This document shows positions 16,872 to 25,200 of a DNA stretch of 57,860 nucleotides, in pieces. This DNA comes from Phycisphaerae bacterium. GTDB lineage: Bacteria; Planctomycetota; Phycisphaerae; UBA1845; JAFGLZ01. The translations under genes were made by a program, and so were the position numbers. Where the stretch lies: NCBI GenBank assembly GCA_016927755.1, contig JAFGLZ010000200.1, forward strand, positions 1-57,860, written 5' to 3'. The notes beneath the pieces are model-generated. The model made no database searches. It worked only from the letters and a program-made list of their open reading frames with translations, and was not told the DNA's origin. Each line of letters opens with the position of its first letter. The first letter of the stretch is position 1.

Positions 16872-17528
16872 ATGAGTGAATCGCGGCAATCGCGAGAGCG
16901 ACCGCTCTCGTTCGGGGAAGAAATCGCCAATAGCGTCAGCCATGGTATCGGCTTGGCCATGGCGCTAGCCGCCACGCCCGTGCTCGTTCTGGCGGCGGTG
17001 CAGCGAGGCAGCGTGTCGGGCATCGTGGGCGCGAGCGTCTTCGCCACGACGATGGTGCTGGTGTACCTGACGTCCACGCTCTACCACGCGATGCCGCGAA
17101 ACACCCTCAAGCGGGTCTTCAACATGCTCGACCGCGCGGCGATCTATCTCCTGATCGCCGGCACGTACACGCCGTTCACGCTCGGGGTATTCCGCGGGGC
17201 GTGGTGGGGCTGGACGCTGCTGGTGCTCGTGTGGGGCTTGGCTCTCGCCGGTCTGGGGCTCATGATCGTCCGCGGGCTGCGGCATCCGAGGATCTCGATG
17301 GCGCTGTATCTGATCATGGGTTGGTTGGCCGTGATCGCCGCGAAGCCGATCATCCTGGGCCTGCCGGCGTGGGGTCTGTTTTGGATCGCTGCCGGCGGCC
17401 TGGCGTACACGACGGGCGTGGTGTTCTACGCGGCCCATCGGCTCCGCTACAACCATTTCGTATGGCACCTGTTCGTCATCGCGGGCACCTCGTGTCATTT
17501 CATCGCGGTGGTGTGGTACTCGGCGTGA
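16872..17528 (+). CDS. Hemolysin III family (TrhA/PAQR-like) membrane protein
   Basis: A 218-residue integral membrane protein with about seven hydrophobic helices. Family hallmarks are present: SFGEEIANSVSHG at the N-terminus, STLYHAMPR in the second helix region, and the C-terminal NHFVWHLFV...CHF motif whose histidines, with the N-terminal one, form the PAQR zinc site. The family is named for a Bacillus haemolysin, but most bacterial members are thought to act in membrane lipid or fluidity homeostasis. A GAAGG element lies shortly upstream of ATG 16872. It ends 52 bases from the convergent phosphofructokinase gene. Confidence 0.92.
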   Translation: MSESRQSRERPLSFGEEIANSVSHGIGLAMALAATPVLVLAAVQRGSVSGIVGASVFATTMVLVYLTSTLYHAMPRNTLKRVFNMLDRAAIYLLIAGTYTPFTLGVFRGAWWGWTLLVLVWGLALAGLGLMIVRGLRHPRISMALYLIMGWLAVIAAKPIILGLPAWGLFWIAAGGLAYTTGVVFYAAHRLRYNHFVWHLFVIAGTSCHFIAVVWYSA

Positions 17529-17580
17529 CGGGCTGTCGGGGGCAACGTCCCGAAACGGTCACGTCTCCACTTGTGAATGC

Positions 17581-18702
17581 TCAATCTCCCAAGCAGAGAC
17601 CGATGAGACGGGCGGTCTCGATCATCGGATGATCCGGCGGGACGGTCTTCTTCTTACCTGCAACATCTTCTAGTTTGACGGGCACCATCTTGCCGTTCTT
17701 GAGGCCGACCATGACGCCGTAGTGGCCGTCGGCGAGGAGTTCGGCCGCCTTGATGCCGAGCTCCGTGGCGAGGAGACGATCGGTCGCCGTGGGGATGCCG
17801 CCGCGTTGGACGTGCCCGAGGGAGGTGACCCGGGCCTCGATGCCGGTGGCCTTGGTGAGGCGCTCGGCCAGCTCGGCGCTGACGACGTGATCGAGGCGGT
17901 GATTCTTCTGGTGCTTCTTCTTGCCGTTCTTCTTGTCGTTCTTTTCGTCTTTCTTGTTCTTGGCGCCGCTCTTGCCCGAGGCGTACACCGCGCCTTCGCT
18001 GACGGAGACCAGGCTGAACCGCCGGCCCTTCTGTCGCCGGCGCTCGAGGGCCTGGACGATGGAGTCGAACTTGCACGGGATCTCGGGGATCAGGCAGACA
18101 TCGGCGCCCCCCGCCAGGCTGGCACCGAGCGCAAGCCAGCCGGCGTTGTGGCCCATGATGTCCACGAGCATGATCCGATGGTGGCTCGACGCGGTGGTGT
18201 GCAGGCGGTCGATGGCCTCGGTGGCGATGTACATCGCCGAGTCGAAGCCGAAGGTCATATCCGTCATGGCCACGTCGTTGTCAATCGTCTTGGGCAGCGT
18301 GATGACGTTGAGTCCGGCCTTCTTGAGCTCGAGGGCGTTCTTGGCCGTGCCGCCGCCGCCGATGCAGATGAGACAGTCGAGGTTGAGCCGGCGATAGGTC
18401 TCGGCGGCGGCGCCCGTCATGTCGCGCGTGGAGCCGTCGGGCATGGGCATCTTGTGTGGCTTGTTGCGGCTCGTGCCCAGGATCGTGCCGCCCAACGTGA
18501 GCAGGCCCGACATCTCGCGTTCGTCGATGTGGATGACGCGGTTCTCGACCAGCCCGGTGAAGCCGTCGAGGATGCCGATGACGTCCATGCCGTAGGCGCC
18601 CTTTGCGGCCTTGGCGACGCCTCGAATCGCGGCGTTCAGCCCGGGGCAGTCCCCGCCGGACGTCAGGATGCCGATGCACTTGGACTTGCTGGGTCTCGTC
18701 AT
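17581..18702 (-). CDS. pfkA: 6-phosphofructokinase with lysine-rich insert
   Basis: A 373-residue phosphofructokinase, catalysing phosphorylation of fructose 6-phosphate in glycolysis. Motifs: TSGGDCPGLNAAIRG at the N-terminus, IGGGGT at the usual GGDGS position, PKTIDNDV at the catalytic site, GRNAGW-equivalent MGHNAGWLAL, and LGHVQRGG. Glycine at the equivalent of E. coli residue 104 favours ATP, while lysine in PKTIDND occurs in PPi enzymes and some ATP enzymes, so ATP use is likely but not certain. About 29 residues (codons near 17896-17982) form an unusual Lys/Asn insert absent from typical family members. Start chosen at ATG 18702, with GGGAG upstream. Confidence 0.9.
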   Translation of the reverse strand: MTRPSKSKCIGILTSGGDCPGLNAAIRGVAKAAKGAYGMDVIGILDGFTGLVENRVIHIDEREMSGLLTLGGTILGTSRNKPHKMPMPDGSTRDMTGAAAETYRRLNLDCLICIGGGGTAKNALELKKAGLNVITLPKTIDNDVAMTDMTFGFDSAMYIATEAIDRLHTTASSHHRIMLVDIMGHNAGWLALGASLAGGADVCLIPEIPCKFDSIVQALERRRQKGRRFSLVSVSEGAVYASGKSGAKNKKDEKNDKKNGKKKHQKNHRLDHVVSAELAERLTKATGIEARVTSLGHVQRGGIPTATDRLLATELGIKAAELLADGHYGVMVGLKNGKMVPVKLEDVAGKKKTVPPDHPMIETARLIGLCLGD

Positions 18703-19118
18703 GAAGTTGGACTCCCGGTTCCGCTTGCGGGCGATGGGGCGCGAATCGCTATCCCATGGGGCTACGATGCAATCGACAGGGCGGATCCATCGGGCAGGCC
18801 GGCGCATCCCGTCGAGTTGACAGACCGTTTCCACTGCTCTTATCGGCAATGCGCGGTTCGGTCGCCATGATTCCAGAACGTGATACGGCCGTGAAGCATG
18901 TGTCATGCGTTATCGGACCGTCGGTTGCCGCGTGTCTTGACGGTGCTGCTGGCCCGGGGCGGTCGCTGATCCTATGATGGGTGTGTTTCCGGGCCCTGGC
19001 TGGGCGCGCGTACTCAAGCACCAACTGGCGAGGGGACACTTGCGGCAGCGTTCCGCTGCCGCGGACCGCGGACAAGGCGCCTGGGCCACGGTGGCGCGTA
19101 CTCTCGGAGTGCCATGTA
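18703..19118. other. Divergent intergenic region
   Basis: About 415 bases between the divergent phosphofructokinase gene and a large exported-protein gene. An open frame enters it from the right but is not protein-like. I see no RNA gene or clear operator. Promoters for both directions are expected here. Confidence 0.35.
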
Positions 19119-21521
19119 ATGACGAGACTCACGATTGTCGCCGTTGCCACGCTTTCTGTTTGTGGTTTGGCCGCGGAGCAAGGCACGAGGTCCGAAGTAC
19201 GGAGCGAAACGAGCGATACTGGGAGCGAGAAAGGCATGAGCTCAGGCCCTACGACATCGAACGGCATCCGAGTTGAGGATCTCCCCGCAGGGTCAGCGCC
19301 GGCGGCGGTGCCCCTGCCGCACTTCCCGAGCCGACTGCACGCCTACGTTTGGCGGAACTGGCAGCTCGTACCGGTCGATCGGCTGGCCAAGGTTGTCGGC
19401 GCCACGTCGGCGGACATCCTTGCCGTCGGACGATCAATGGGGTTGATAAAGCCGCCGTCGATTCCGCCCGGCCAGCAAGGGCGCGCGTACATCACCGTGC
19501 TGCGGCGCAACTGGCACCTCCTGCCTTACGAGCAATTGATCGGATTGCTCGACTGGACGCCCGCGAGGATGGACTACACGCTTCGCGAGGGCGATGGGCT
19601 ATTCTGGTGGTTCGGCGGGCACAAGCCGCGAGTCGACCGGCTCGATTTCGCCCCGCCGGACGATACGGCAAGGAAGAGGGCGGGCCAGATCGCCGCGATT
19701 GTGCGCGAGACGTTCCACGGTGGCGTGGACGCGCCGGTCGAGCCGTTGTTCACCTTCATCGAGGACCTGAGCAAGACGCCTGGCGGCGAGACGCCCGTTA
19801 GGCCTGAGAGCCTCTTCTCGCCTCGATTCTGCTATTCGTACTTTGGCTCCTTCAGGCAGCCCCTCACGGCCGAGCGGGATCCCTATCCCGAAGGGCTGCT
19901 GGCGCGGCTCGCCGCCGCCGGCGTCGACGGCGTCTGGCTCCACGAGCCGCTCTACCGGCTGGCGAGATTCCCGTGGGACTCGTCGATGAGCCAGGGCCAC
20001 GAGGCGTGTTTGGCGCGGCTGCGCGATCTCGTCGCGAGGGCAAAGCGGCACGGGGTCGGCGTCTATCTGTACCTCAATGAGCCGCGTCCGATGCCAAAGG
20101 CGTTCTTCGACAAGCACCCCGAGCTGAAGGGCGTCGAGGACACGAACGTGCTGCCGGGCCAGGTGGCCACGGTCTGTACGAGCGTGCCGGCGGTTCAAGA
20201 CTATCTGCGCGACGGCGTCGCGTCGTTGTGCCGAGCGGTTCCCGATCTGGCGGGCATCTTCACGATCACGGCGTCGGAGTCGTACACGAATTGCTGGTCA
20301 CACCACAACGCCAAGCAGTGTCCACGTTGCGGCAAGCGAGCCCCGGAGACGGTGATCGCCGAGGTGAACACACTGTTCTGGGAAGGCATCCAGCAATCCG
20401 GCAGCGCGTGCCGGTTGATCGTGTGGGACTGGGGCTGGAGCGATGCGTGGGCGCAGGGCATCATCGATCGACTCCCCAAGGACGCCTACCTCATGAGCGT
20501 CAGCGAATGGAGCACGCCGATCGAGCGCGGCGGCGTCAAGAGCACGGTGGGGGAGTACAGCCTGTCGACGATCGGCCCGGGTCCCCGCGCGACAAGGCAT
20601 TGGGCCATGGCTCGAAAGCGCGGCATGAAGACGATCGCCAAGCTTCAGGCGAGCACGACCTGGGAGATCGGGTCGGTTCCGTACGTTCCCGTGGTCGAGA
20701 ACATCGCCCAGCACGTGGCGAACCTTCGGGATGCGGACGTGAGCGGGCTGATGCTGAGCTGGACGCTGGGCGGCTATCCGTCCCCGAACTTCGAGGCGGC
20801 CATCGAGACGGGTCAAAAGGACAAGCCGTCGGTGGATCACGTCCTGCGAAGCGTGGCGGCCCGGCGATTCGGTGAGGAGTCGGCCCCCGCCGTCGTGGAG
20901 GCGTGGCGGGGGTTCAGCGCGGCGTTCAAGGAGTACCCGTTCCATATCGGCGTGCTCTATCACAGCCCGATCCACCTGGGGCCGGCGAATCTCCTGTGGC
21001 CCGAGCCGACGGGCTACCGTGGCTCGGTCACGATGGGCTTCGCGCATCCGTTCGACGACGTCGACCGGTGGCGAGGCGTTTACCCGGCCGGCGTGTATGC
21101 GGGGCAGCTCGAGAAGGTGGCGGACGGATTCGACCGGGCGATCGTTCGGCTGAAGGCGCGGGCGGGCGAGGTCGAATCGAATGCGCTCCGGGCAGGATCG
21201 CTCCAACGGGAGATCGGCGTCGCGGAGGCATGCGCGATCCACTTTCGCAGCGTGGCCGATCAGGTTCGGTTTGTGCTTGCGCGGGATGCGCTGGCTCAAA
21301 CGAAGGACTCCGATCAGGCGGCGTCGCTGGTCTCGACGCTGGAATCGCTGCTGCGGCGCGAGTCCGACTTGGCCGTCAAGCTGCATGCCATCCAGTCGCG
21401 GGACTCGCGGATCGGGTATGAGGCAGCCTGTCACTACCTGTACGTGCCGATGGATCTCGTCGAGAAGGCCGTCGAGTGCCGGTATCTGTTGTCGGAGTGG
21501 CTGCCGAAGCAGCGGAAGTGA
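19119..21521 (+). CDS. Large exported protein with tandem N-terminal helical motifs, possible glycosidase
   Basis: An 800-residue protein. ATG 19119 begins MTRLTIVAVATLSVCGLAAE, a signal peptide, which decides the start over an earlier in-frame ATG. Residues about 66-160 contain two related helical units, each opening with RNW-x-L-x-P and followed by a helix-turn-helix-like segment (ADILAVGRSMGL; PARMDYTLREGDGL). From about residue 235 the chain resembles a TIM barrel of glycosidase type (AAAGVDGVWLHEPLY; ITASESYTNCW; LIVWDWGW), with a CPRCG cysteine pair. A C-terminal helical domain follows. It looks like an uncharacterised planctomycete hydrolase family, perhaps related to GH20-like or alpha-glucuronidase-like barrels; I cannot name catalytic residues with confidence. 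Confidence 0.7.
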   Translation: MTRLTIVAVATLSVCGLAAEQGTRSEVRSETSDTGSEKGMSSGPTTSNGIRVEDLPAGSAPAAVPLPHFPSRLHAYVWRNWQLVPVDRLAKVVGATSADILAVGRSMGLIKPPSIPPGQQGRAYITVLRRNWHLLPYEQLIGLLDWTPARMDYTLREGDGLFWWFGGHKPRVDRLDFAPPDDTARKRAGQIAAIVRETFHGGVDAPVEPLFTFIEDLSKTPGGETPVRPESLFSPRFCYSYFGSFRQPLTAERDPYPEGLLARLAAAGVDGVWLHEPLYRLARFPWDSSMSQGHEACLARLRDLVARAKRHGVGVYLYLNEPRPMPKAFFDKHPELKGVEDTNVLPGQVATVCTSVPAVQDYLRDGVASLCRAVPDLAGIFTITASESYTNCWSHHNAKQCPRCGKRAPETVIAEVNTLFWEGIQQSGSACRLIVWDWGWSDAWAQGIIDRLPKDAYLMSVSEWSTPIERGGVKSTVGEYSLSTIGPGPRATRHWAMARKRGMKTIAKLQASTTWEIGSVPYVPVVENIAQHVANLRDADVSGLMLSWTLGGYPSPNFEAAIETGQKDKPSVDHVLRSVAARRFGEESAPAVVEAWRGFSAAFKEYPFHIGVLYHSPIHLGPANLLWPEPTGYRGSVTMGFAHPFDDVDRWRGVYPAGVYAGQLEKVADGFDRAIVRLKARAGEVESNALRAGSLQREIGVAEACAIHFRSVADQVRFVLARDALAQTKDSDQAASLVSTLESLLRRESDLAVKLHAIQSRDSRIGYEAACHYLYVPMDLVEKAVECRYLLSEWLPKQRK

Positions 21522-21649
21522 CGGAGTTGGCGAGTCCAACTCTGCGCCACAGTCTCGAGCCAACCGGGGGGCGTGGTCGATGCCGGCGATTGCCGGTATC
21601 ATGCCGCTTCCGGCCCTGGAACCGAATCCCATATTGGTGCGGAGGACTC

Positions 21650-23953
21650 ATGTCATCTCACGCGTTGATCTTCTCGGCGTTCGTTGTCGCTCTCATCGCC
21701 GGCGGCCAGCTCTTTGCGGAGGAGGCCAAACATCGCTGGCGGCCCGTCACGGACGAGGTCTATCTGCAGGAGGTCGGGCGGCAGATCCCCAGCGATACGC
21801 CGGTGCGGGCGGCGGCCGTGCTCGGGAAGACGATCTACGTCGGTCTCGAATCAGGGGTGCGGTGCGTCAACGGCGAGACGCTTGCGGACTGTGGCGGACC
21901 GGGCGAGCCGGTACTGCGGATGAGGACCATTGGCGACGCGGTGTTGGGTGTCACGCAGGGGGGGCTCTTCCGGCTGAAGGACGGGACGTGGCGGCAACTG
22001 GCGACGGGGCGGTTTGTCGACGCGTGCGGGCACCTCGGCAAGGTCGTCGTGGCGGCGCCGCGCAAGCTGCTCGTCGTCGAAGGCGATGCGCTCGTTCCGA
22101 TCGCCGGGGCGGAGAATACGCCCTGGGACATCCAGAGGATCACGTCCTACGCCGAGACGCTCTATGGCCTGGCGCGCGGCAAGCTCTTCCTCTTCAACGG
22201 CGATCGCTATGACGACAAGAACGTGGTCGACTTCGGCGAACTGCCATCCAAGACGATGCGGGACGCTCTAGCGCTGGGCAACCGACTCTTCATCGCGACC
22301 GACAAGGGCCTCGGCCTGCTCCGCGGCATGGGCGTCACGCGGATCACGGGCAAGGAGGGGCTTTGCATCGAGGACACGACCTGCTTGGTCGAGGGGTTCA
22401 ATAACGACCTGTGGATCGGCACGCCGAACGGGGCGATTCGCATGGTCGGCGACGAGTTCCACTACTTCGCCGGCCGGAGATGGCTGCCCGACGACAAGGT
22501 CAACGACATCGCGTGCGGCGAGCGGATCGCCTGCATCGCCACCGACAAGGGGCTGGGCGTCGTCGAGTACGAGCCGTATACGCTTCTAAAGAAGACGGAG
22601 TACTACGAGCGGTGGCTGGAGGAGTGGGGTCAGAAGCGGATCGGCTTCGTTCATAAGCTGGAGTGGGACGAGCCGACGAAGACGTGGATGCGCGAGGTGA
22701 GCGACAACGACGGCGGTTGGACGGCCCACTACCTCGCGGCGCAGTGCTTCAAGTACGCCGTCACGGGCGACGAGAAGGCCCGTGCTGAGGCCGTGTTGTC
22801 CTTCAACGCGATGAAGTGGTGTGAGGAGGCTACGCCGATCGACGGCTTCCCTGCTCGGGCGATGTGGGCCAAGGGCGAGACCGGCCACAAGGCCAAGGGC
22901 GGCTCCGGCGGCTTCCCGGCCGAGTGGCACGACACGGCCGACGGCAAGTTCGAGTGGAAGGCGGATACGTCCAGCGATGAGGTCGATGCGATCTTCTACG
23001 CGGTGGCGATCTTCCATGATCTTGCGGCCAAAGGTGAGGAAAAGAAGCGAGCCAAGGAACTTCTCCGCCGGATCGCGGCGCACATCATCGACAACGGCTG
23101 GGTGCTTCGGGACCTCGACGGCAAGCCCACGGTTTGGGCGCGATGGGACCCGGAGTACTTCGCGAGTCCCCGCGGCTTCTACGCGCTCGGCCTGAACGGC
23201 ATGGAGGTCCTCGGGTTCATGAAGGCCGCTCACGCGATCGCGGGTGACGCCAAGTTCGAGCAGGCCTACAAGAAGCTGATCGATATGGGCTACCTCAAGG
23301 AAGTGATCCGCCAGAAGCTTGTGGGCCGGCCTGGTAAGGACTGCCCGCCGGAGTTGAAGCTCCAGAACGATCTTCGCGTACCGCCTGAGGACCCGGTATG
23401 CGACTTCGACGACCGCCTGGCGTGGTTCGTCTACTATCTGCTCGGCACGTACGAAAAGGCCCCGAAGCTTCGGTCGATCTACACGCGGAGCCTGGAGCGG
23501 AGCTGGGGCATTAAGCGGATCGAGCACGGCCCCTGGGCAAACTTCCTGTACGGGGCGCTGACCAGCAACGACTGCGAGGTCGAAGAGTCCGTCCGGCACC
23601 TTCGCGAGTGGCCGCTGGACCTGGTTCGCTACACCTACCGCAACTCGCACCGGAAAGACCTGGCTACCGAGCCCGGATACGTGAGCTACGTGGGGCGAAC
23701 GCGGGCGATCTCGCCGCGCGAGACGGGCGGGCGTCGGTGGACGGACTCGGGGCTGAACTACGATGGGGGTGGGGCCGGCAAGTCGGTCGAGGATCCGTCG
23801 GGCTGGATCGAATGCTACTGGATGGGTCGCTACTACGGTTTCATCGCGCCCCCGACGACGAAGGACCCGAACTTGCTGACGGTCGAGAAGCGGGATCTGC
23901 ACCTGGGCGCAAAGCCTTACGACGGTCCTCCTCCTCCGTATCTCGCGAAGTAG
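21650..23953 (+). CDS. Exported beta-propeller/alpha-helical toroid protein, unknown function
   Basis: A 767-residue protein with signal peptide (ALIFSAFVVALIAGGQLFA). Residues about 45-310 are short beta-propeller blades of the regulator-propeller type (IYVGLESGVRCVNG; LFIATDKGLGLL; DLWIGTPNGAIRM; IATDKGLGVVEY). Residues about 345-720 are helix-rich with Trp/Tyr pairs, like an (alpha/alpha)-barrel seen in many polysaccharide lyases and glycosidases, but no family signature is certain. The start is supported by GGAGG five bases upstream of ATG 21650. It follows the previous gene by about 130 bases and may be co-transcribed with it. Ends just before a strong hairpin. Confidence 0.72.
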   Translation: MSSHALIFSAFVVALIAGGQLFAEEAKHRWRPVTDEVYLQEVGRQIPSDTPVRAAAVLGKTIYVGLESGVRCVNGETLADCGGPGEPVLRMRTIGDAVLGVTQGGLFRLKDGTWRQLATGRFVDACGHLGKVVVAAPRKLLVVEGDALVPIAGAENTPWDIQRITSYAETLYGLARGKLFLFNGDRYDDKNVVDFGELPSKTMRDALALGNRLFIATDKGLGLLRGMGVTRITGKEGLCIEDTTCLVEGFNNDLWIGTPNGAIRMVGDEFHYFAGRRWLPDDKVNDIACGERIACIATDKGLGVVEYEPYTLLKKTEYYERWLEEWGQKRIGFVHKLEWDEPTKTWMREVSDNDGGWTAHYLAAQCFKYAVTGDEKARAEAVLSFNAMKWCEEATPIDGFPARAMWAKGETGHKAKGGSGGFPAEWHDTADGKFEWKADTSSDEVDAIFYAVAIFHDLAAKGEEKKRAKELLRRIAAHIIDNGWVLRDLDGKPTVWARWDPEYFASPRGFYALGLNGMEVLGFMKAAHAIAGDAKFEQAYKKLIDMGYLKEVIRQKLVGRPGKDCPPELKLQNDLRVPPEDPVCDFDDRLAWFVYYLLGTYEKAPKLRSIYTRSLERSWGIKRIEHGPWANFLYGALTSNDCEVEESVRHLREWPLDLVRYTYRNSHRKDLATEPGYVSYVGRTRAISPRETGGRRWTDSGLNYDGGGAGKSVEDPSGWIECYWMGRYYGFIAPPTTKDPNLLTVEKRDLHLGAKPYDGPPPPYLAK

Positions 23954-24002
23954 CGGTGTCGAGCGGGGGGCTACGCCGTTGCGGAAAGGAGGGCGGGGGA
24001 CC

Positions 24003-24035
24003 CCTGTGGACGCGCGTGCGCGCTGTTTCCACAGG
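24003..24035. terminator. Bidirectional hairpin between convergent genes
   Basis: CCTGTGGA (24003-24010) pairs perfectly with TCCACAGG (24028-24035), enclosing a GCGC-rich loop. It fills most of the gap between two convergent stop codons and ends directly at the MFS gene stop, consistent with a shared terminator. Confidence 0.6.
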
Positions 24036-25199
24036 TTACGGGCATGACGGCGGATTCGTGCCGCGCGGCCTTGCGAGCCCTCCCACGCCAACTGCCAGGA
24101 CTGTGCACAGAACCGATACGATCGAGAAGGCGAGGAACGTCGTCGTCGCCGCGGCGAGCACGCCGCAGAGCTGAATCGCCGTCGCCACGCCCAGGTCGCG
24201 AAAGCAGAAGACGTATCCCATGATCGACGCCCGGTCAGCCGGGCTCGTGTTGTCGCCGATCCAGGCGAAGCCCGTTAGCGGAACGATTGAAAACTGGGTG
24301 CCGATGCAGACCATCGAGAGCATCAGGATCGCCGGATGGGCGAACGCCCATGCGAGGAGCATGCCGGCGGCGCCGATCGCGAACCCGCCGGCGAACGTGG
24401 GCCACCGCCCGATGCGATCGCAGATCCGCCCGCCCAGGTAGCTGGCCAGGATTCCCGACAGGAAGAAGACCGGCAGGATGTACTGCAGCCAGGCCTTGCC
24501 GCACGTCAGCTCGATATGCGACTTGAACCCGTTCAGGATCACGCCGTAGGCCAGACCCGAGCAGACCAGGAACGCGCAGACCGCCTTGGCCTCGTGGTTG
24601 CGAATGAGTTGGACGAATTTGCGCAGATCGGGCTTCTCCCGCTCGAAGTGCCGGGTTGGCGACGTCAGCATCGCGACGATCCCGAGCGAGCCCAGACCGG
24701 CGGCGATGAATAAGAGGGCGGGATACCCGCGGTGCGCGTACACGGCGGCCAGCACGTACGCCCCGACGAACGTCGCGAATTGGACCGTACCGCGAACGAT
24801 CCCCGTACTCGTGCCGTATCGCGACGGCGCGGACGTGTTGAGGATCTGAACCAGAGAGCTGGTCCACAGCATCGGCGCGCCGATGCCCCAGAGCACGCTG
24901 CCCGCCATGAACACGGGGAACGAGCCGCCCTGATACAGGATCAGTGGGAAGAGGACGTACGTCGCCACCCCCATGACCTTCGAGCGGTTCAGACCGACGA
25001 CGTCGATGACGAACCCTATGAAGAAGCGGAAGACCATGAACGTGAAGTAAACCGTCGAGAGCACGAGCGACGCCTGCGACAGCGAGAGGCCCTTGTCGTC
25101 GCTCAGATAGTCGATGACGAACGGCTGGCACGCTCCCGGCCCGACGAAGGCGAAGAAGAAGGCCAGGGAGATCGTGACCAGGTCGCGTGTGTTCTTCAT
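24036..25199 (-). CDS. Major facilitator superfamily transporter
   Basis: A 387-residue inner-membrane carrier with about 12 hydrophobic helices. MFS features include the loop 2-3 region (FRFFIGFVIDVVGLNRSK) and the central cytoplasmic loop (RHFEREKPDLRKFVQL), with a second half that repeats the pattern (GRICDRIGRWPTF). The start ATG (25199) is one base beyond the stop of the upstream sialidase-like gene, so the two are translationally coupled; the transporter probably imports the product released by that enzyme. The substrate is likely a sugar or sugar acid, by context only. Confidence 0.9.
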   Translation of the reverse strand: MKNTRDLVTISLAFFFAFVGPGACQPFVIDYLSDDKGLSLSQASLVLSTVYFTFMVFRFFIGFVIDVVGLNRSKVMGVATYVLFPLILYQGGSFPVFMAGSVLWGIGAPMLWTSSLVQILNTSAPSRYGTSTGIVRGTVQFATFVGAYVLAAVYAHRGYPALLFIAAGLGSLGIVAMLTSPTRHFEREKPDLRKFVQLIRNHEAKAVCAFLVCSGLAYGVILNGFKSHIELTCGKAWLQYILPVFFLSGILASYLGGRICDRIGRWPTFAGGFAIGAAGMLLAWAFAHPAILMLSMVCIGTQFSIVPLTGFAWIGDNTSPADRASIMGYVFCFRDLGVATAIQLCGVLAAATTTFLAFSIVSVLCTVLAVGVGGLARPRGTNPPSCP

Positions 25200-25200
25200 C

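Noticed and set aside
17722..18870. Long open frame opposite the phosphofructokinase gene
   Set aside because: It is the antisense shadow of a clear, conserved enzyme in a GC-rich genome; its product is low-complexity and matches nothing.
22586..24091. 501-residue open frame opposite the propeller/toroid gene
   Set aside because: Arginine- and valine-rich shadow of a gene with signal peptide and ribosome binding site on the other strand.
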